A DNA stretch of 64,000 bases from Micromonospora sp. RHAY321 (GCF_023896955.1 NZ_JAMHIW010000008.1:186001-250000); one strand, 5' to 3'; positions 36,176 through 45,084 are shown, counted from the stretch's first letter. Notes: generated by a model not told the origin, from the sequence alone. Numbers and translations are program-made.

Positions 36176-36766
36176 ATGAACCACAGCGACACCAACCGCT
36201 GGCGCACCATCGACATCGTGGTCGCCTCGGTGATCGCGGTCGCCTTCGGCGTCATCTTCTGGGCCTGGGGCCTGGTCTGGAGCGCCACCGAGGGTGCGTT
36301 CGCCTTCTTCCCGCCGGCGCAGACCCTGCTCTACGGTGTCTGGCTGATGCCGGCCGTGCTCGGTGGGCTGGTCATCCGCAAGCCCGGCGCCGCGCTCTAC
36401 TGCGAGACGGTGGCCGCGGTCCTCTCCGCCCTGCTGGGCAGCCAGTGGGCCGGCACGGTGATCCCGCAGGGCATCGTGCAGGGCATCGGCGCCGAGCTGG
36501 CCTTCGCGGCCTTCCGGTACCGGTCGTTCCGGCTGCCGACCGCGGTGCTCGCCGGCGCGCTGACCGGGCTCAGCGCCGCGCTGTTCGACTTCTTCGTCTG
36601 GAACGTCGACTACGCGCTCGGCGACTACCGCATCCCGTACGCGCTGCTCACCATCGTCAGCGCCACGCTCATCGCCGGCGCCGGCGGTTGGCTGCTCACC
36701 CGCGCCCTGGCCAACACCGGCGTCCTCGACCGCTTCCCGGTAGGCCGCGAACGCGCAGCCATCTAA
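36176..36766 (+). CDS. ykoE: ECF transporter S component for thiamine/HMP (YkoE)
   Basis: Substrate-binding membrane subunit of an energy-coupling-factor importer, 196 residues and about five helices. YkoE-type stretches include DIVVASVIAVAFGVIFWAWG, GVWLMPAVLGGLVIRKPGAALYCETVAAVLSALLGSQWAG and AELAFAAFRYRSFRLPTAVLAGALTG. The YkoE family takes up the thiamine pyrimidine moiety (HMP) or thiamine. An upstream TPP riboswitch and the following ATPase and EcfT genes support the assignment. GGGAG lies seven bases before the ATG. Confidence 0.94.
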   Translation: MNHSDTNRWRTIDIVVASVIAVAFGVIFWAWGLVWSATEGAFAFFPPAQTLLYGVWLMPAVLGGLVIRKPGAALYCETVAAVLSALLGSQWAGTVIPQGIVQGIGAELAFAAFRYRSFRLPTAVLAGALTGLSAALFDFFVWNVDYALGDYRIPYALLTIVSATLIAGAGGWLLTRALANTGVLDRFPVGRERAAI

Positions 36767-36798
36767 CCCCACCCCACACCCCTCACCCCCACTCCCGT

Positions 36799-36860
36799 CG
36801 TTGATCAAGAGGTTTGCGTCAACGAAGGGCGGCCAACTGACGCAGATCACTTGAACAACG
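36799..36860. repeat. REP-like imperfect hairpin between ykoE and ykoD
   Basis: Two 23-base arms (36799-36821 and 36838-36860) pair at 19 of 23 positions around a 16-base GC-rich loop. The left arm begins CGTTGATCAAGAGGTTTGCG. AT-rich arms of this type recur as intergenic palindromes in Micromonospora and Salinispora as far as I recall, which would make it a dispersed REP-type element; this was not checked. It lies inside what should be one thiamine-import operon. Confidence 0.6.
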
Positions 36861-36903
36861 ACCGGAACACGGGCGGCCGGCACGGGAGGGAGGGTGGGGG
36901 TTG

Positions 36904-38319
36904 GTGAGCGGGGTACTGCTGCGGGGGTTCGGGTGGCGGCACGCCGGGCGGCGGGCCTGGGCGGTACGCGGTGTGGACCTGCGGGTCGAGGCGGGCGAGC
37001 GGGTGTTGCTGCTGGGGCCGTCGGGGGCTGGCAAGAGCACCCTGCTCAGCGCGCTGGCCGGGCTGCTGCCGGAGGACTCCGGCGAGCAGGAGGGCACCGT
37101 CGAGATCGACGGGCTCGACCCCCGCAAGGCCCGGGAACGCGTCGGCATCGTCTTCCAGGACCCGGAGACCCAGCTGGTGATGGCCCGCTGCGGCGACGAC
37201 GTCGCGTTCGGGCTGGAGAACCGGGGGGTACCGGCCGGTGAGATCTGGCCCCGGGTGGACGAGGCGCTGCACCGGGTCGGCTTCCCGTACTCCCGGGACC
37301 GGAACACCGCCGCGCTCTCCGGCGGCGAGCAGCAACGCCTCGCCCTCGCCGGTGCGCTGGCGCTGCGCCCCGGCCTCCTGCTGCTCGACGAGCCCACCGC
37401 CAACCTCGATCCTGCCGGTGCCACCCTGGTCCGGCGCGCGGTGGCCGGCGCGCTGGACGCCGACACCACGCTGATCCTGGTCGAGCACCGGGTCGCCGAG
37501 GCGCTGCCGCTGGTCGACCGGGTCGTCGTTCTGGAACCGGGCGGCGGTGTCCGCGCGGACGGCCCGCCCGGGGAGGTCTTCGCCACGCACGGCGCCGCGC
37601 TCGCCGCCGAGGGCGTCTGGGTGCCTGGTCACCCCATCGCGCCCCGGCCGGCGACCGCCACCCCGGGGGAGTTGTTGCTCACCGCCGAGGGGCTCGGCCT
37701 GCCGCCCCGGCTGGGCGCCACCGACCTGGGGGTACGCGCCGGGGAGGCGCTCGCCGTACGCGGACCCAACGGGGCCGGCAAGTCGACCCTGGCTCTGCTG
37801 CTGGGCGGGCTGCTCCGGCCGGGCACGGGGCGGGTCACCGCGTCCGCCGAGCTGGCCGGGGCGGATCGGCGCACTCCCCCGCACCGGTGGCGGGCACCCG
37901 CGCTCGCCCGGCGGATCGGGTCGGTCTTCCAGGATCCGGAGCACCAGTTCGTCACCAGCACCGTCTTCGACGAGTTGGCCCTCGGCCCGCGCCGGACCGG
38001 CCAGCCGGAGGCGGCGGTCAACGACACCGTGGCCGGGCTGCTGGACCGGCTGCGGCTGGACCGGCTCGCCGCCGCCAACCCGTACACCCTCTCCGGTGGC
38101 GAGGCGCGGAGGCTGAGCGTGGCGACGGCCCTGGCCACGGCGCCCCGTCTGCTGATCTGCGACGAACCCACCTTCGGCCAGGACCGACGCACCTGGCGGG
38201 AGTTGGTCGACCTCTTCGCCGACCTGCGCGACGCCGGGCACGGCGTCGTGACGGTCACCCACGACGTGGACTTCGTCGCCGCGCTCGCCGACCGCACCGT
38301 CACCCTGGAGCGACCGTGA
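36904..38319 (+). CDS. ykoD: ECF transporter double ATPase (YkoD)
   Basis: 471-residue protein with two fused ABC ATPase domains that power the thiamine/HMP ECF importer. The first domain has GPSGAGKST, VFQDPETQLVMARCGDDVAFGLEN and LSGGEQQRLALAGAL with LLLDEPTANLDP. The second has GPNGAGKST, VFQDPEHQFVTSTVFDELALG and LSGGEARRLSVATAL with ICDEPTFGQD. Both domains keep catalytic Walker and signature motifs. A GTG at 36904 preceded by GGAGGGAGGG is preferred over the adjacent TTG at 36901. It is followed by ykoC after 19 bases. Confidence 0.94.
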   Translation: MSGVLLRGFGWRHAGRRAWAVRGVDLRVEAGERVLLLGPSGAGKSTLLSALAGLLPEDSGEQEGTVEIDGLDPRKARERVGIVFQDPETQLVMARCGDDVAFGLENRGVPAGEIWPRVDEALHRVGFPYSRDRNTAALSGGEQQRLALAGALALRPGLLLLDEPTANLDPAGATLVRRAVAGALDADTTLILVEHRVAEALPLVDRVVVLEPGGGVRADGPPGEVFATHGAALAAEGVWVPGHPIAPRPATATPGELLLTAEGLGLPPRLGATDLGVRAGEALAVRGPNGAGKSTLALLLGGLLRPGTGRVTASAELAGADRRTPPHRWRAPALARRIGSVFQDPEHQFVTSTVFDELALGPRRTGQPEAAVNDTVAGLLDRLRLDRLAAANPYTLSGGEARRLSVATALATAPRLLICDEPTFGQDRRTWRELVDLFADLRDAGHGVVTVTHDVDFVAALADRTVTLERP

Positions 38320-38338
38320 CCAGCCGGGACGACATCCG

Positions 38339-39139
38339 ATGATCAGCATCGAGCCGGTCGCCGCGCCCGGTGCGCCGCTGGCCCGCCGCAACCCGGTGGC
38401 GAAGGTGGCCGCCGCACTGGTGTTCTCGTTCACCCTGCTGGCCACCCTCGACCCGGTGGCCCCGGCGATCGCCATCGCGGTCGAGCTCGCCGTGCTGCCG
38501 CTGTTCGGCATCCGCTACCGGGTGCTGGCCCGGCGGGCCTGGCCGCTGTTGGTCAGCGCCGCCGGCATCCTGATCACGCTGGTGCTCTTCGCCGCCGACC
38601 GGTCCGGCCGGGTCCTGCTGGACGTGGGACCGGTGCTGGTGACCACCGGAGTGCTGCTCACCGCGCTCGGCCTGGTGCTGCGGGTGCTGGCGGTGGCCCT
38701 GCCCGGCGTGATCGTCTTCGCCACCACCGACCCCACCGACCTGGCCGACGCGCTGATCCAGAACGCGAAGGCACCGGCCCGGTTCGCCATCGGGGCGCTG
38801 GCCGCGTTCCGGCTGGTGCCGCTGCTCGGTCAGGAGTGGCAGATGATCAGCATGGCCCGACGGGCTCGGGGCGTCGACGCCGGCCGCAACCCGGTGGCGA
38901 AGCTGCGGCTGTTCACCTCGACCGCGTTCGCCCTGCTGGTCGGTGCGATCCGCCGGGGCACCCGGTTGGCCGTGGCCATGGACGCGCGCGGCTTCGACGC
39001 CGGCACCCCGCGCACCGTGGCCCGCCGCCAGCCCTTCACCCGCGCCGACACCCTGCTCATCGCCGCAGCCGCCGCGCTGGCCGCCACCGCCCTGACCACG
39101 AGCATCCTCGTCGGAACCTTCCGCCCCCTGATCGGCTGA
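38339..39139 (+). CDS. ykoC: ECF transporter T component (YkoC/EcfT)
   Basis: 266-residue membrane scaffold linking the ATPases to YkoE. It has about six helices, opening with NPVAKVAAALVFSFTLLATLDP, and two cytoplasmic coupling motifs of the EcfT type: ARRARGVDAG and AMDARGFDAG, whose Ala-Arg-Gly cores insert into the ATPases. With YkoE and YkoD the importer is complete. The region after the gene (39140-39321) holds no gene but a set of overlapping hairpins. Confidence 0.93.
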   Translation: MISIEPVAAPGAPLARRNPVAKVAAALVFSFTLLATLDPVAPAIAIAVELAVLPLFGIRYRVLARRAWPLLVSAAGILITLVLFAADRSGRVLLDVGPVLVTTGVLLTALGLVLRVLAVALPGVIVFATTDPTDLADALIQNAKAPARFAIGALAAFRLVPLLGQEWQMISMARRARGVDAGRNPVAKLRLFTSTAFALLVGAIRRGTRLAVAMDARGFDAGTPRTVARRQPFTRADTLLIAAAAALAATALTTSILVGTFRPLIG

Positions 39140-39212
39140 GTCGCCGCTCCCCCATCGCGCCGACCGGCGTCTCTCCACGCCTCGCCTCGCCGCCGCGCCG
39201 GCATGATCCGCA

Positions 39213-39280
39213 CACCATCAGGGATGGTGCTGCTTCGTTGGGCGGTGAGGCAGCACCATCCGTGTTGGTGCTGCCTCACC
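39213..39280. repeat. Chain of mutually exclusive hairpins between ykoC and 39322-39747
   Basis: Four segments can pair in alternative ways: CACCATC (39213-39219) with GATGGTG (39223-39229); GGATGGTGCTGC (39222-39233) with GCAGCACCATCC (39250-39261), 12 bp; and GGTGAGGCAGCACCA (39244-39258) with TGGTGCTGCCTCACC (39266-39280), 15 bp with a seven-base loop. All arms are perfect. It may end transcription of the two convergent genes or be a dispersed repeat; the nested design resembles an attenuator. Confidence 0.6.
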
Positions 39281-39321
39281 TCCGCAACCCTGGGACAGCG
39301 CCGCCGGGTGGTGCGGGTCGG

Positions 39322-39747
39322 TCAGCTACGGCGGAAGGCGTAGCGGCGGCTCTGGCCAGCTTGTTGGCCACGTCCGCCGGTCGAGCGCGTCCCGCCACCC
39401 TGCGGCGGTCCGGCCGTCGGTGCCTTCGGTCGCCCGGCCACCTTCGGCAGGTCTGCCACCACCGGCGCGTCGACCACTACCGGCACGTCGACGGGCGGCA
39501 CCAGCTCACCCGGCACCGCCGCCGGCAGAGCCGACTGGTTCAGCACCGCCGGCAGTGGCGGCTCGACCAGCACTGCCGGCTCACCCAACGCTGCCGGAAG
39601 AGCCGGCTCGACCAGGAGCGTCGGTTCAACCGCGAGATCCACGGCGGGGCGGGTTGGTAGGAGCGCGTCATGGCCGGCCGCCGGGTCTGCGCCGGCGGGC
39701 GTGGGTGTGGTGGTACGGGACCTCTTCGGTTTGCGCCTCGCGGGCAT
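39322..39747 (-). CDS. Ala/Pro/Val-rich low-complexity protein, unknown function
   Basis: 141 residues with a basic N-terminus (MPARRKPKRSR), a central repetitive region (residues ~41-80) of imperfect LVEPALPAALGEPAV-like units, and a basic Gly/Arg-rich C-terminus ending RRYAFRRS. It has no Cys and no clear fold, and may be disordered. A strong AAGGAGG lies six bases before the ATG, and the codon third positions are GC-rich like its neighbours, so it is probably a real gene. It sits between the thiamine importer and the thiamine-binding protein. Nucleic-acid binding is possible from its charge, but unproved. Confidence 0.65.
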   Translation of the reverse strand: MPARRKPKRSRTTTPTPAGADPAAGHDALLPTRPAVDLAVEPTLLVEPALPAALGEPAVLVEPPLPAVLNQSALPAAVPGELVPPVDVPVVVDAPVVADLPKVAGRPKAPTAGPPQGGGTRSTGGRGQQAGQSRRYAFRRS

Positions 39748-40038
39748 CCGGGCCTCCTTCGGTGCCGACCGTCACTGCCGGTCCCGCGCTCCGGGGCCGG
39801 TCGGCTCGACTGGTGACCGTCGCGGCGCGACAGTCGAATCGGGAAGGGACTGCTCACCGGGATCGACAGCGCCAGCCACCGCCACACGGCGGGAGGAGAA
39901 TGCGGGACGCCCGGGAGCGCACGGACCGCGGCGCGGGGCTGCGGGCCGGCTCGGAGGTGGGGCGTCACTTACGCATGCCGGCACGCTATCGCGTGGGTGG
40001 GCGGCGGCGCATCCGGTTTTCCTGGCACCATCGGCGGC

Positions 40039-40335
40039 ATGCTGATCGCGTTCTCGATTACCCCGCTCGGTGTCGGTGAGTCCGTCGGTGACCTGGTGGC
40101 CGAGGCGGTGCGGGTGGTCCGCGAGTCGGGTCTGCCCAACCGGACGGATGCCATGTTCACCATCGTCGAGGGCGAGTGGGACGAGGTGATGGCGGTGGTG
40201 AAGCGGGCCGTCGACGTGGTGGGCGCGCAGGCACCCCGGGTGAGTGTGGTGCTCAAGGCCGACATCCGTCCGGGAGTGACCGACGCGCTCACCGCGAAGG
40301 TGGCCCACGTGGAGGATCGGCTGGCCCGGGGCTGA
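40039..40335 (+). CDS. MTH1187/YkoF-type thiamine-binding protein
   Basis: 98-residue ferredoxin-like protein: [27 protein letters not shown] at the start and [18 protein letters not shown] later match the MTH1187/YqgV family, related to YkoF that binds thiamine or HMP in Bacillus. B. subtilis has ykoF together with ykoEDC; here the small protein lies 0.9 kb downstream of ykoC on the same strand, which supports a role in thiamine handling. The ATG at 40039 is the only suitable start. The 290 bases before it show no gene. Confidence 0.85.
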   Translation: MLIAFSITPLGVGESVGDLVAEAVRVVRESGLPNRTDAMFTIVEGEWDEVMAVVKRAVDVVGAQAPRVSVVLKADIRPGVTDALTAKVAHVEDRLARG

Positions 40336-40438
40336 GCGCCACCGGTCGGTTACCGGCTGTCGACGACGCCGCCCGCACCGCCGCGCACCGCGATACGGTC
40401 GCAGCACGGCAGTGCGACGGTGAGAGGTGGCGGCACGG

Positions 40439-41881
40439 ATGGCTGAGCAGGCGACGGCGCAGATCGGCGTGACCGGGCTGGCGGTGATGGGTCGCAACCT
40501 GGCCCGCAACCTGGCCCGCAACGGCTTCACGGTGGCGGTGCACAACCGCTCGCCCGAGCGCACGCGCAGCCTGATCGCCGAGCACGGCGACGAGGGCACG
40601 TTCGTGCCCGGTGAGTCGATGGCCGACTTCGTGGCGTCGCTGGAGCGGCCCCGCGCGGTGATCGTGATGGTCAAGGCCGGTGCGCCCACGGACGCGGTGA
40701 TCGACGAACTGGTGCCGCTGCTGGAGGAGGGCGACATCGTCGTCGACTGCGGCAACGCCCACTTCGCCGACACGCGCCGCCGGGAGGAGGCGTTGCGCAC
40801 GCACGGTCTGCACTTCGTCGGCACCGGCGTCTCCGGGGGCGAGGAGGGCGCACTGCTCGGGCCGAGCATCATGCCGGGCGGTTCCGCCGAGTCGTACGCG
40901 AAGCTCGGGCCGATGTTCGAGAAGATCTCCGCCCACGTGGACGGCGTCCCGTGCTGCATGCACGTCGGGCCGGACGGCGCCGGGCACTTCGTCAAGATGG
41001 TGCACAACGGCATCGAGTACGCCGACATGCAGCTGATCGCCGAGGCGTACGACCTGCTCCGGGCCGGCCTGGACGCCGAGCCGGCGGAGATCGCGGAGAT
41101 CTTCCGCAACTGGAACGACGGCGAGCTGGAGTCCTTCCTCATCGAGATCACCGCGGACGTGCTGGCGCACCGCGACGCCGACTCCGGCCGGCCGTTCGTG
41201 GACGTGGTGCAGGACCGGGCCGAGCAGAAGGGCACCGGGCGGTGGACCGTGCAGAGCGCACTCGACCTCGGCATCCCGATCACCGGCATCGCCGAGGCGA
41301 CCTTCGCGCGTTCGCTGTCCGGGCACGTGGACCAGCGTGCGGCGGCCCACCGGGCGTTTCCCGACGCTGGTGATAAGTGGCAGGTGGCCGACCGGGACGC
41401 GTTCATCGAGGACGTCCGCCGCGCGCTGCTCGCCTCGAAGATCGTCGCGTACGCGCAGGGCTTCGACCACATCCGCGCGGGCAGCCAGGAGTACGACTGG
41501 AACATCGACCTCGGCGGCACGGCAACCATCTGGCGGGGCGGCTGCATCATCCGGGCCCGGTTCCTGAACCGGATCCGGGAGGCGTACGACGAGCAGCCCG
41601 ACCTGCCGACGCTGCTGGTGGCGCCGTACTTCGCCGACGCGGTCGGTGCCGGTGTGCCGAGCTGGCGGCGCGTCGTGGCCGACGCGGTCCGGGCGGGGGT
41701 GCCGACGCCGGCGTTCTCGTCGTCGCTGGCGTACTTCGACGCGCTGCGCGCCGAACGGCTGCCCGCCGCGCTGATCCAGGGCCTGCGGGACAACTTCGGC
41801 GCGCACACCTACCAGCGCGTCGACCGCGAGGGCTCGTTCCACACCACCTGGGCGGCTGACCGCACCGAATCGCCGGCCTGA
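40439..41881 (+). CDS. gnd: 6-phosphogluconate dehydrogenase (decarboxylating, NADP type)
   Basis: Oxidative pentose-phosphate enzyme, 480 residues, the long homodimeric form. The Rossmann motif is GVTGLAVMGRNLARN; the substrate site has GTGVSGGEEGALLGPSIMPGG and FVKMVHNGIEYADMQLIAEAYDLL with the catalytic Lys and Glu; the C-terminal domain includes GTGRWTVQSALDLGIP and DNFGAHTYQRVD. Arg/Thr residues after the second strand (NRSPERTRSL) favour NADP. The ATG at 40439 has GAGAGGTGG upstream. It ends at a shared terminator with the convergent pirin gene. Confidence 0.96.
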   Translation: MAEQATAQIGVTGLAVMGRNLARNLARNGFTVAVHNRSPERTRSLIAEHGDEGTFVPGESMADFVASLERPRAVIVMVKAGAPTDAVIDELVPLLEEGDIVVDCGNAHFADTRRREEALRTHGLHFVGTGVSGGEEGALLGPSIMPGGSAESYAKLGPMFEKISAHVDGVPCCMHVGPDGAGHFVKMVHNGIEYADMQLIAEAYDLLRAGLDAEPAEIAEIFRNWNDGELESFLIEITADVLAHRDADSGRPFVDVVQDRAEQKGTGRWTVQSALDLGIPITGIAEATFARSLSGHVDQRAAAHRAFPDAGDKWQVADRDAFIEDVRRALLASKIVAYAQGFDHIRAGSQEYDWNIDLGGTATIWRGGCIIRARFLNRIREAYDEQPDLPTLLVAPYFADAVGAGVPSWRRVVADAVRAGVPTPAFSSSLAYFDALRAERLPAALIQGLRDNFGAHTYQRVDREGSFHTTWAADRTESPA

Positions 41882-41888
41882 CGGCGGA

Positions 41889-41924
41889 CGCCTGGCCTCG
41901 CCCCACCCGGGGTGGGGTCAGGCG
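41889..41924. terminator. Bidirectional terminator between gnd and the pirin gene
   Basis: CCCCACC (41901-41907) and GGTGGGG (41911-41917) form a tight stem with outer CGCCTG/CAGGCG arms. It starts eight bases past the gnd stop and runs into the pirin stop codon. Confidence 0.7.
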
Positions 41925-42679
41925 ATGGTGGCGTGCATCTCCCAGACCAGGATCTCGGCCGGCTCGTCCGCGGTGACCCGCCGCCCGCCCGTGCTGGTGA
42001 GCCGGGCCGCGTCGCCGGTGCCGAGGGGGCCGCTGCCCTCCAGGGTCACCGTGCCGTTGGGCACGTACAGGTGCACGTAGGGCGCGTCGGGCAGGGTGAC
42101 CTCGTCGCCGGAGCCGAGCCGCGCGGCGTGCAGCGTGGCGTAGCGGTTGCGGATCCGGATGGCGGACGCGCCGTCGTAGCGGTCCATCCCGGAGGCGATC
42201 GGCACGAGGCCCCCGCGCAGCAGCTCGTCCTCGATCTCCAGCTGCTCGTAGCCGGGGTCGACGCCCTCCTCGTCGGGGAGCACCCACATCTGCACGAAGT
42301 GCACCGGATCGCTGTGCGGTTCCAGGTTGCTGAGCCGCCAGGCGTCGTTCTTCTCCGAGTGCAGGATGCCGGTGCCGGCGCTCATCCGCTGGGCGAGGCC
42401 CGGGTAGATGACCCCGGAGTGGCCGGTGGAGTCCTGGTGTACGAGGGACCCGCGCAGCACCCAGGTGACGATCTCCATGTCCTGGTGCGGGTGGGTCTCG
42501 AAGCCGGCACCCGGGCGGACCACGTCGTCGTTGTTGACCAGCAGCAGACCGTGGTGGGTGTTGGCCGGGTCGTAGTGCCGGGAGAACGAGAAGGAGTGCT
42601 TCGAGTCCAGCCAGGAGATCCGGGTGGCGAAGCGATCCTCGGCCCGGCGCAGGTCGACCGAGGGGGCGGACGCGGTCAC
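41918..42679 (-). CDS. Pirin-family cupin protein
   Basis: 253-residue bicupin. The N-terminal cupin has the metal ligands in FETHPHQDMEIVTWVLRGSLVHQDSTGH and GTGILHSEKN (His-x-His, His, Glu), preceded by the pirin stretch SFSFSRHYDPANTHHGLLLVNNDDVV; a second, degenerate cupin follows. Bacterial pirins act as quercetinases or as regulators of enzymes such as pyruvate dehydrogenase; the role here is unknown. The GTG start overlaps the stop of the small gene upstream, indicating coupling. Confidence 0.92.
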   Translation of the reverse strand: MTASAPSVDLRRAEDRFATRISWLDSKHSFSFSRHYDPANTHHGLLLVNNDDVVRPGAGFETHPHQDMEIVTWVLRGSLVHQDSTGHSGVIYPGLAQRMSAGTGILHSEKNDAWRLSNLEPHSDPVHFVQMWVLPDEEGVDPGYEQLEIEDELLRGGLVPIASGMDRYDGASAIRIRNRYATLHAARLGSGDEVTLPDAPYVHLYVPNGTVTLEGSGPLGTGDAARLTSTGGRRVTADEPAEILVWEMHATIA

Positions 42680-42903
42680 CAGGCACGCTGCCCGGTGTCG
42701 GAGGGCGTCGGCGCCCAGGTCAGCGCCGGCTCCCCGGTGGCCAGCTCGGCGATCTCACCGCTGCGCAGTTGCGGCGTGTGACCGAACTCGGCGCAGTGCT
42801 GCTCGGCGATCTCCGCGCAGATGTCGGCCACCTGCTCGCAGATCGGGTCGCCCAGGTCGGCCGCGTTCAATGCCATGATCATCTTGTACCGGAGATCCCG
42901 CAT
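42676..42903 (-). CDS. Small conserved hypothetical protein coupled to pirin
   Basis: 75 residues, soluble and mostly helical: MRDLRYKMIMALNAADLGDPICEQVADICAEIAEQHCAEFG, then a Pro-rich tail. Two cysteines (in PICEQ and DICAE) and another near His (EQHCAE) could hold a metal, but no known motif is complete. Its stop overlaps the pirin start (GTGA), so the two are translated together. No function is recognised. Confidence 0.7.
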   Translation of the reverse strand: MRDLRYKMIMALNAADLGDPICEQVADICAEIAEQHCAEFGHTPQLRSGEIAELATGEPALTWAPTPSDTGQRAW

Positions 42904-42994
42904 GTCCACCCCCGACCGCCGTGGTCCCGCCACCTTCGGACCCTACCCGCCCCCACCCGTCGCCACCCCGAAACGACCAGGTGGGGACACGCGG

Positions 42995-43030
42995 CGGCGC
43001 CGCCCCCGGGAAGATCTGGGGGCGGCGCCG
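42995..43030 (-). terminator. Hairpin terminator after the 43044-43229 gene
   Basis: CGGCGCCGCCCCC (42995-43007) and GGGGGCGGCGCCG (43018-43030) pair perfectly over 13 bases around a ten-base loop, 14 bases past the stop codon. Confidence 0.75.
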
Positions 43031-43043
43031 AGGGTCACGCGGG

Positions 43044-43229
43044 TTACCAGAACCGCCGGCGCTTGGCCTTCTGCGGGCGGATCATGTCGGCACCCTTGGT
43101 CAGCAACCGGCTCACCCCGGAGGGACCACGCCGGGCCTCCAGGGTGTGGCTGAGACGGCGGGCACCGGCCGCGGCCAGTGGCACCGCGACCGCCATCACC
43201 GCCCACTGTGCGATGCGCTTCTGGATCAT
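43044..43229 (-). CDS. Small membrane-associated protein of unknown function (61 residues)
   Basis: One hydrophobic segment near the N-terminus (WAVMAVAVPLAAAGARRL), followed by a strongly basic tail ending RPQKAKRRRFW. GGAGGTGA lies seven bases before the ATG and a strong terminator follows, making this a well-delimited single gene despite its size. Related tiny proteins appear in other Micromonosporaceae by recollection. No function can be assigned. Confidence 0.72.
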   Translation of the reverse strand: MIQKRIAQWAVMAVAVPLAAAGARRLSHTLEARRGPSGVSRLLTKGADMIRPQKAKRRRFW

Positions 43230-43297
43230 GTGGGTTCACCTCCGTCAGTGGCTCCTGACGTCACTGATACCCACCGTGAGGTGCTGCCAAGCCTCCG

Positions 43298-44110
43298 TCA
43301 GACCACCGGGGCGACGGGGTTGGGCAACGCGCCGCCGAACCGCCGGTCCCGCTGGGCGTACAGCTCGCAGGCGTACCAGAGGTGGCGACGGTCGAAATCC
43401 GGCCAGAGCGTGTCCAGGAAGACCAGCTCGGCGTACGCGGTCTGCCAGAGCAGGAAGTTGGAGATCCGTTCCTCCCCGGAGGGCCGCAGGAACAGGTCCA
43501 CCTCCGGAATCTCCGGGTGGTAGAGGTACTTCGCCACGGTCTTCTCGGTGACCTTCGCCGGATCCAGCCGGCCGGCCGCCACGTCGCGGGCGATCGCGGC
43601 GGCAGCGTCGCCGATCTCGGCCTGCCCGCCGTAGTTGACGCAGAACTGCAGCGTCAGCGTGGAGTTGCCGCGCGACATCTCCTCGGCGGTCTGCAACTCG
43701 GAGATGACGCTCTTCCACAGGCGCCCCGGCCGGCCCGACCAGACCACCCGGACGCCCAGGTCGACCAACTGGTCGCGGCGGCGGCGGATCACGTCCCGGT
43801 TGAAGCCCATCAGGAACCGGACCTCGTCCGGCGAGCGCCGCCAGTTCTCGGTCGAGAACGCGTACGCCGACAGATAGGGGATGCCCATCTCGATGGCGCC
43901 CTCGATGGTGTCGAAGAGGCTGTGCTCCCCCGCCTCGTGCCCCTTGGTGCGCGCCAACCCGCGCTCCTTGGCCCACCGGCCGTTGCCGTCCATCACCACC
44001 GCGACGTGCTTCGGCACCGCCTCGGTGGGCAGCGCCGGCGGGCGGGCGCCCGACGGGTGCGGTGTCGGCGGCACCGGCTCACGCCGGCCGGCCCTCATCG
44101 ATCGGATCAC
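43298..44110 (-). CDS. uppS: Isoprenyl transferase (undecaprenyl/decaprenyl diphosphate synthase family)
   Basis: cis-Prenyltransferase making the polyprenyl carrier for cell-wall synthesis, 270 residues. Family motifs: [18 protein letters not shown] with the catalytic Asp, [26 protein letters not shown], and [25 protein letters not shown]. The GTG at 44110 overlaps the recO stop; an ATG at 44098 is an alternative. The recO-uppS order is conserved in Actinobacteria, and two prenyltransferases with different chain lengths are common there, so the product length is uncertain. Confidence 0.95.
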   Translation of the reverse strand: MIRSMRAGRREPVPPTPHPSGARPPALPTEAVPKHVAVVMDGNGRWAKERGLARTKGHEAGEHSLFDTIEGAIEMGIPYLSAYAFSTENWRRSPDEVRFLMGFNRDVIRRRRDQLVDLGVRVVWSGRPGRLWKSVISELQTAEEMSRGNSTLTLQFCVNYGGQAEIGDAAAAIARDVAAGRLDPAKVTEKTVAKYLYHPEIPEVDLFLRPSGEERISNFLLWQTAYAELVFLDTLWPDFDRRHLWYACELYAQRDRRFGGALPNPVAPVV

Positions 44111-44982
44111 TCGGCTCTCTCCCTGCTCGCACCGTCCGCCCCGGCCGCGACGTCGCCGCCCGGCTGGAGCATCGTGGCCCCGGCGCCCCCCGGCGGCGGG
44201 ATCGTGCCGGCCACCGAGGGACCCCGGTCGACCAGCGGCAGCGAGCGTAGCGCGCGTTCCAGATGCCACTGCAGGTGCGCCGCGACCAGCCCACTGCACT
44301 CCCGGCGTACGCCGCTCTCGGTGGCGTCGGCGACCACCCAGTCGCCGGTGGTCAGCGCGGACATCAGATCGATGGTCGCCGGCGCGGGATGGGCCGCGCC
44401 GGGCGGCCGGCAGTCCGGGCAGACCGCGCCGCCGGCCGGCACGGAGAACGCCCGGTGCCGCCCGGGGGTGCCGCAGACCGCGCACGCGATCAGCGCCGGC
44501 GCCCACCCGGCGAGGGCCATCCCGCGCAGCAGGTACGCGTCGAGCACCAGCGTGGTGGCGTGCTCACCACGCGACAGTGCCTTCAACGCGCCCACGGTGA
44601 GCTGGAACAGCCGCAGCGACGGCTCCCGCTCCACCGGGGTCAGCCGCTCGGCGGTCTCGGCGATCGCGCTGGCCGCCGTGTAGCGGGGATAGTCACCCAG
44701 GAACCGCTTGCCGTACAGGTCGATGCCCTCGACCTGGCTGACGGTGTGCAGCGAGCTGCCGTGGTTGCCCTTCGGGTCGCCGGCGAGCTGGAGGTCGACG
44801 TGGCCGAACGGCTCCAGGCGGGCGCCGAACTTGCTGGTGGTGCGGCGGATGCCCCGGGCCACCGCGCGCAGCCGGCCGTGCCGGCGGGTGAGCAGGGTGA
44901 TGATCCGGTCGGACTCGCCGAGCTTCTGCACACGCAGCACCACCGCGTCGTCGCGGTAGAGCTGTCGGCGGTACCCGGCCAT
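44107..44982 (-). CDS. recO: DNA repair protein RecO
   Basis: Recombination mediator loading RecA with RecR, 291 residues. The N-terminal OB fold runs from [40 protein letters not shown] to about residue 80, and the helical domain carries the zinc motif CAVCG (after ALIA) with CPDC about 20 residues later. The C-terminal tail is Gly/Pro-rich and longer than in enteric RecO, as usual in actinomycetes. Its stop overlaps the uppS start. It is divergent from the lipoprotein gene at 45085. Confidence 0.95.
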   Translation of the reverse strand: MAGYRRQLYRDDAVVLRVQKLGESDRIITLLTRRHGRLRAVARGIRRTTSKFGARLEPFGHVDLQLAGDPKGNHGSSLHTVSQVEGIDLYGKRFLGDYPRYTAASAIAETAERLTPVEREPSLRLFQLTVGALKALSRGEHATTLVLDAYLLRGMALAGWAPALIACAVCGTPGRHRAFSVPAGGAVCPDCRPPGAAHPAPATIDLMSALTTGDWVVADATESGVRRECSGLVAAHLQWHLERALRSLPLVDRGPSVAGTIPPPGGAGATMLQPGGDVAAGADGASRERAE

Positions 44983-45084
44983 CGGACCATTCTCCCTCGG
45001 GGTGTGAAATCAGGGTCGGTTCGGGGTGGATGCGCGGACGAACCCCGATGCGCCGGACTCGTGACCGGTCGTAGCGTGCTGGAC

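Noticed and set aside
40398-40418. GTCGCA-N9-TGCGAC dyad before gnd as an operator
   Set aside because: Six-base GC-rich arms arise by chance often in such DNA, and nothing else supports it.
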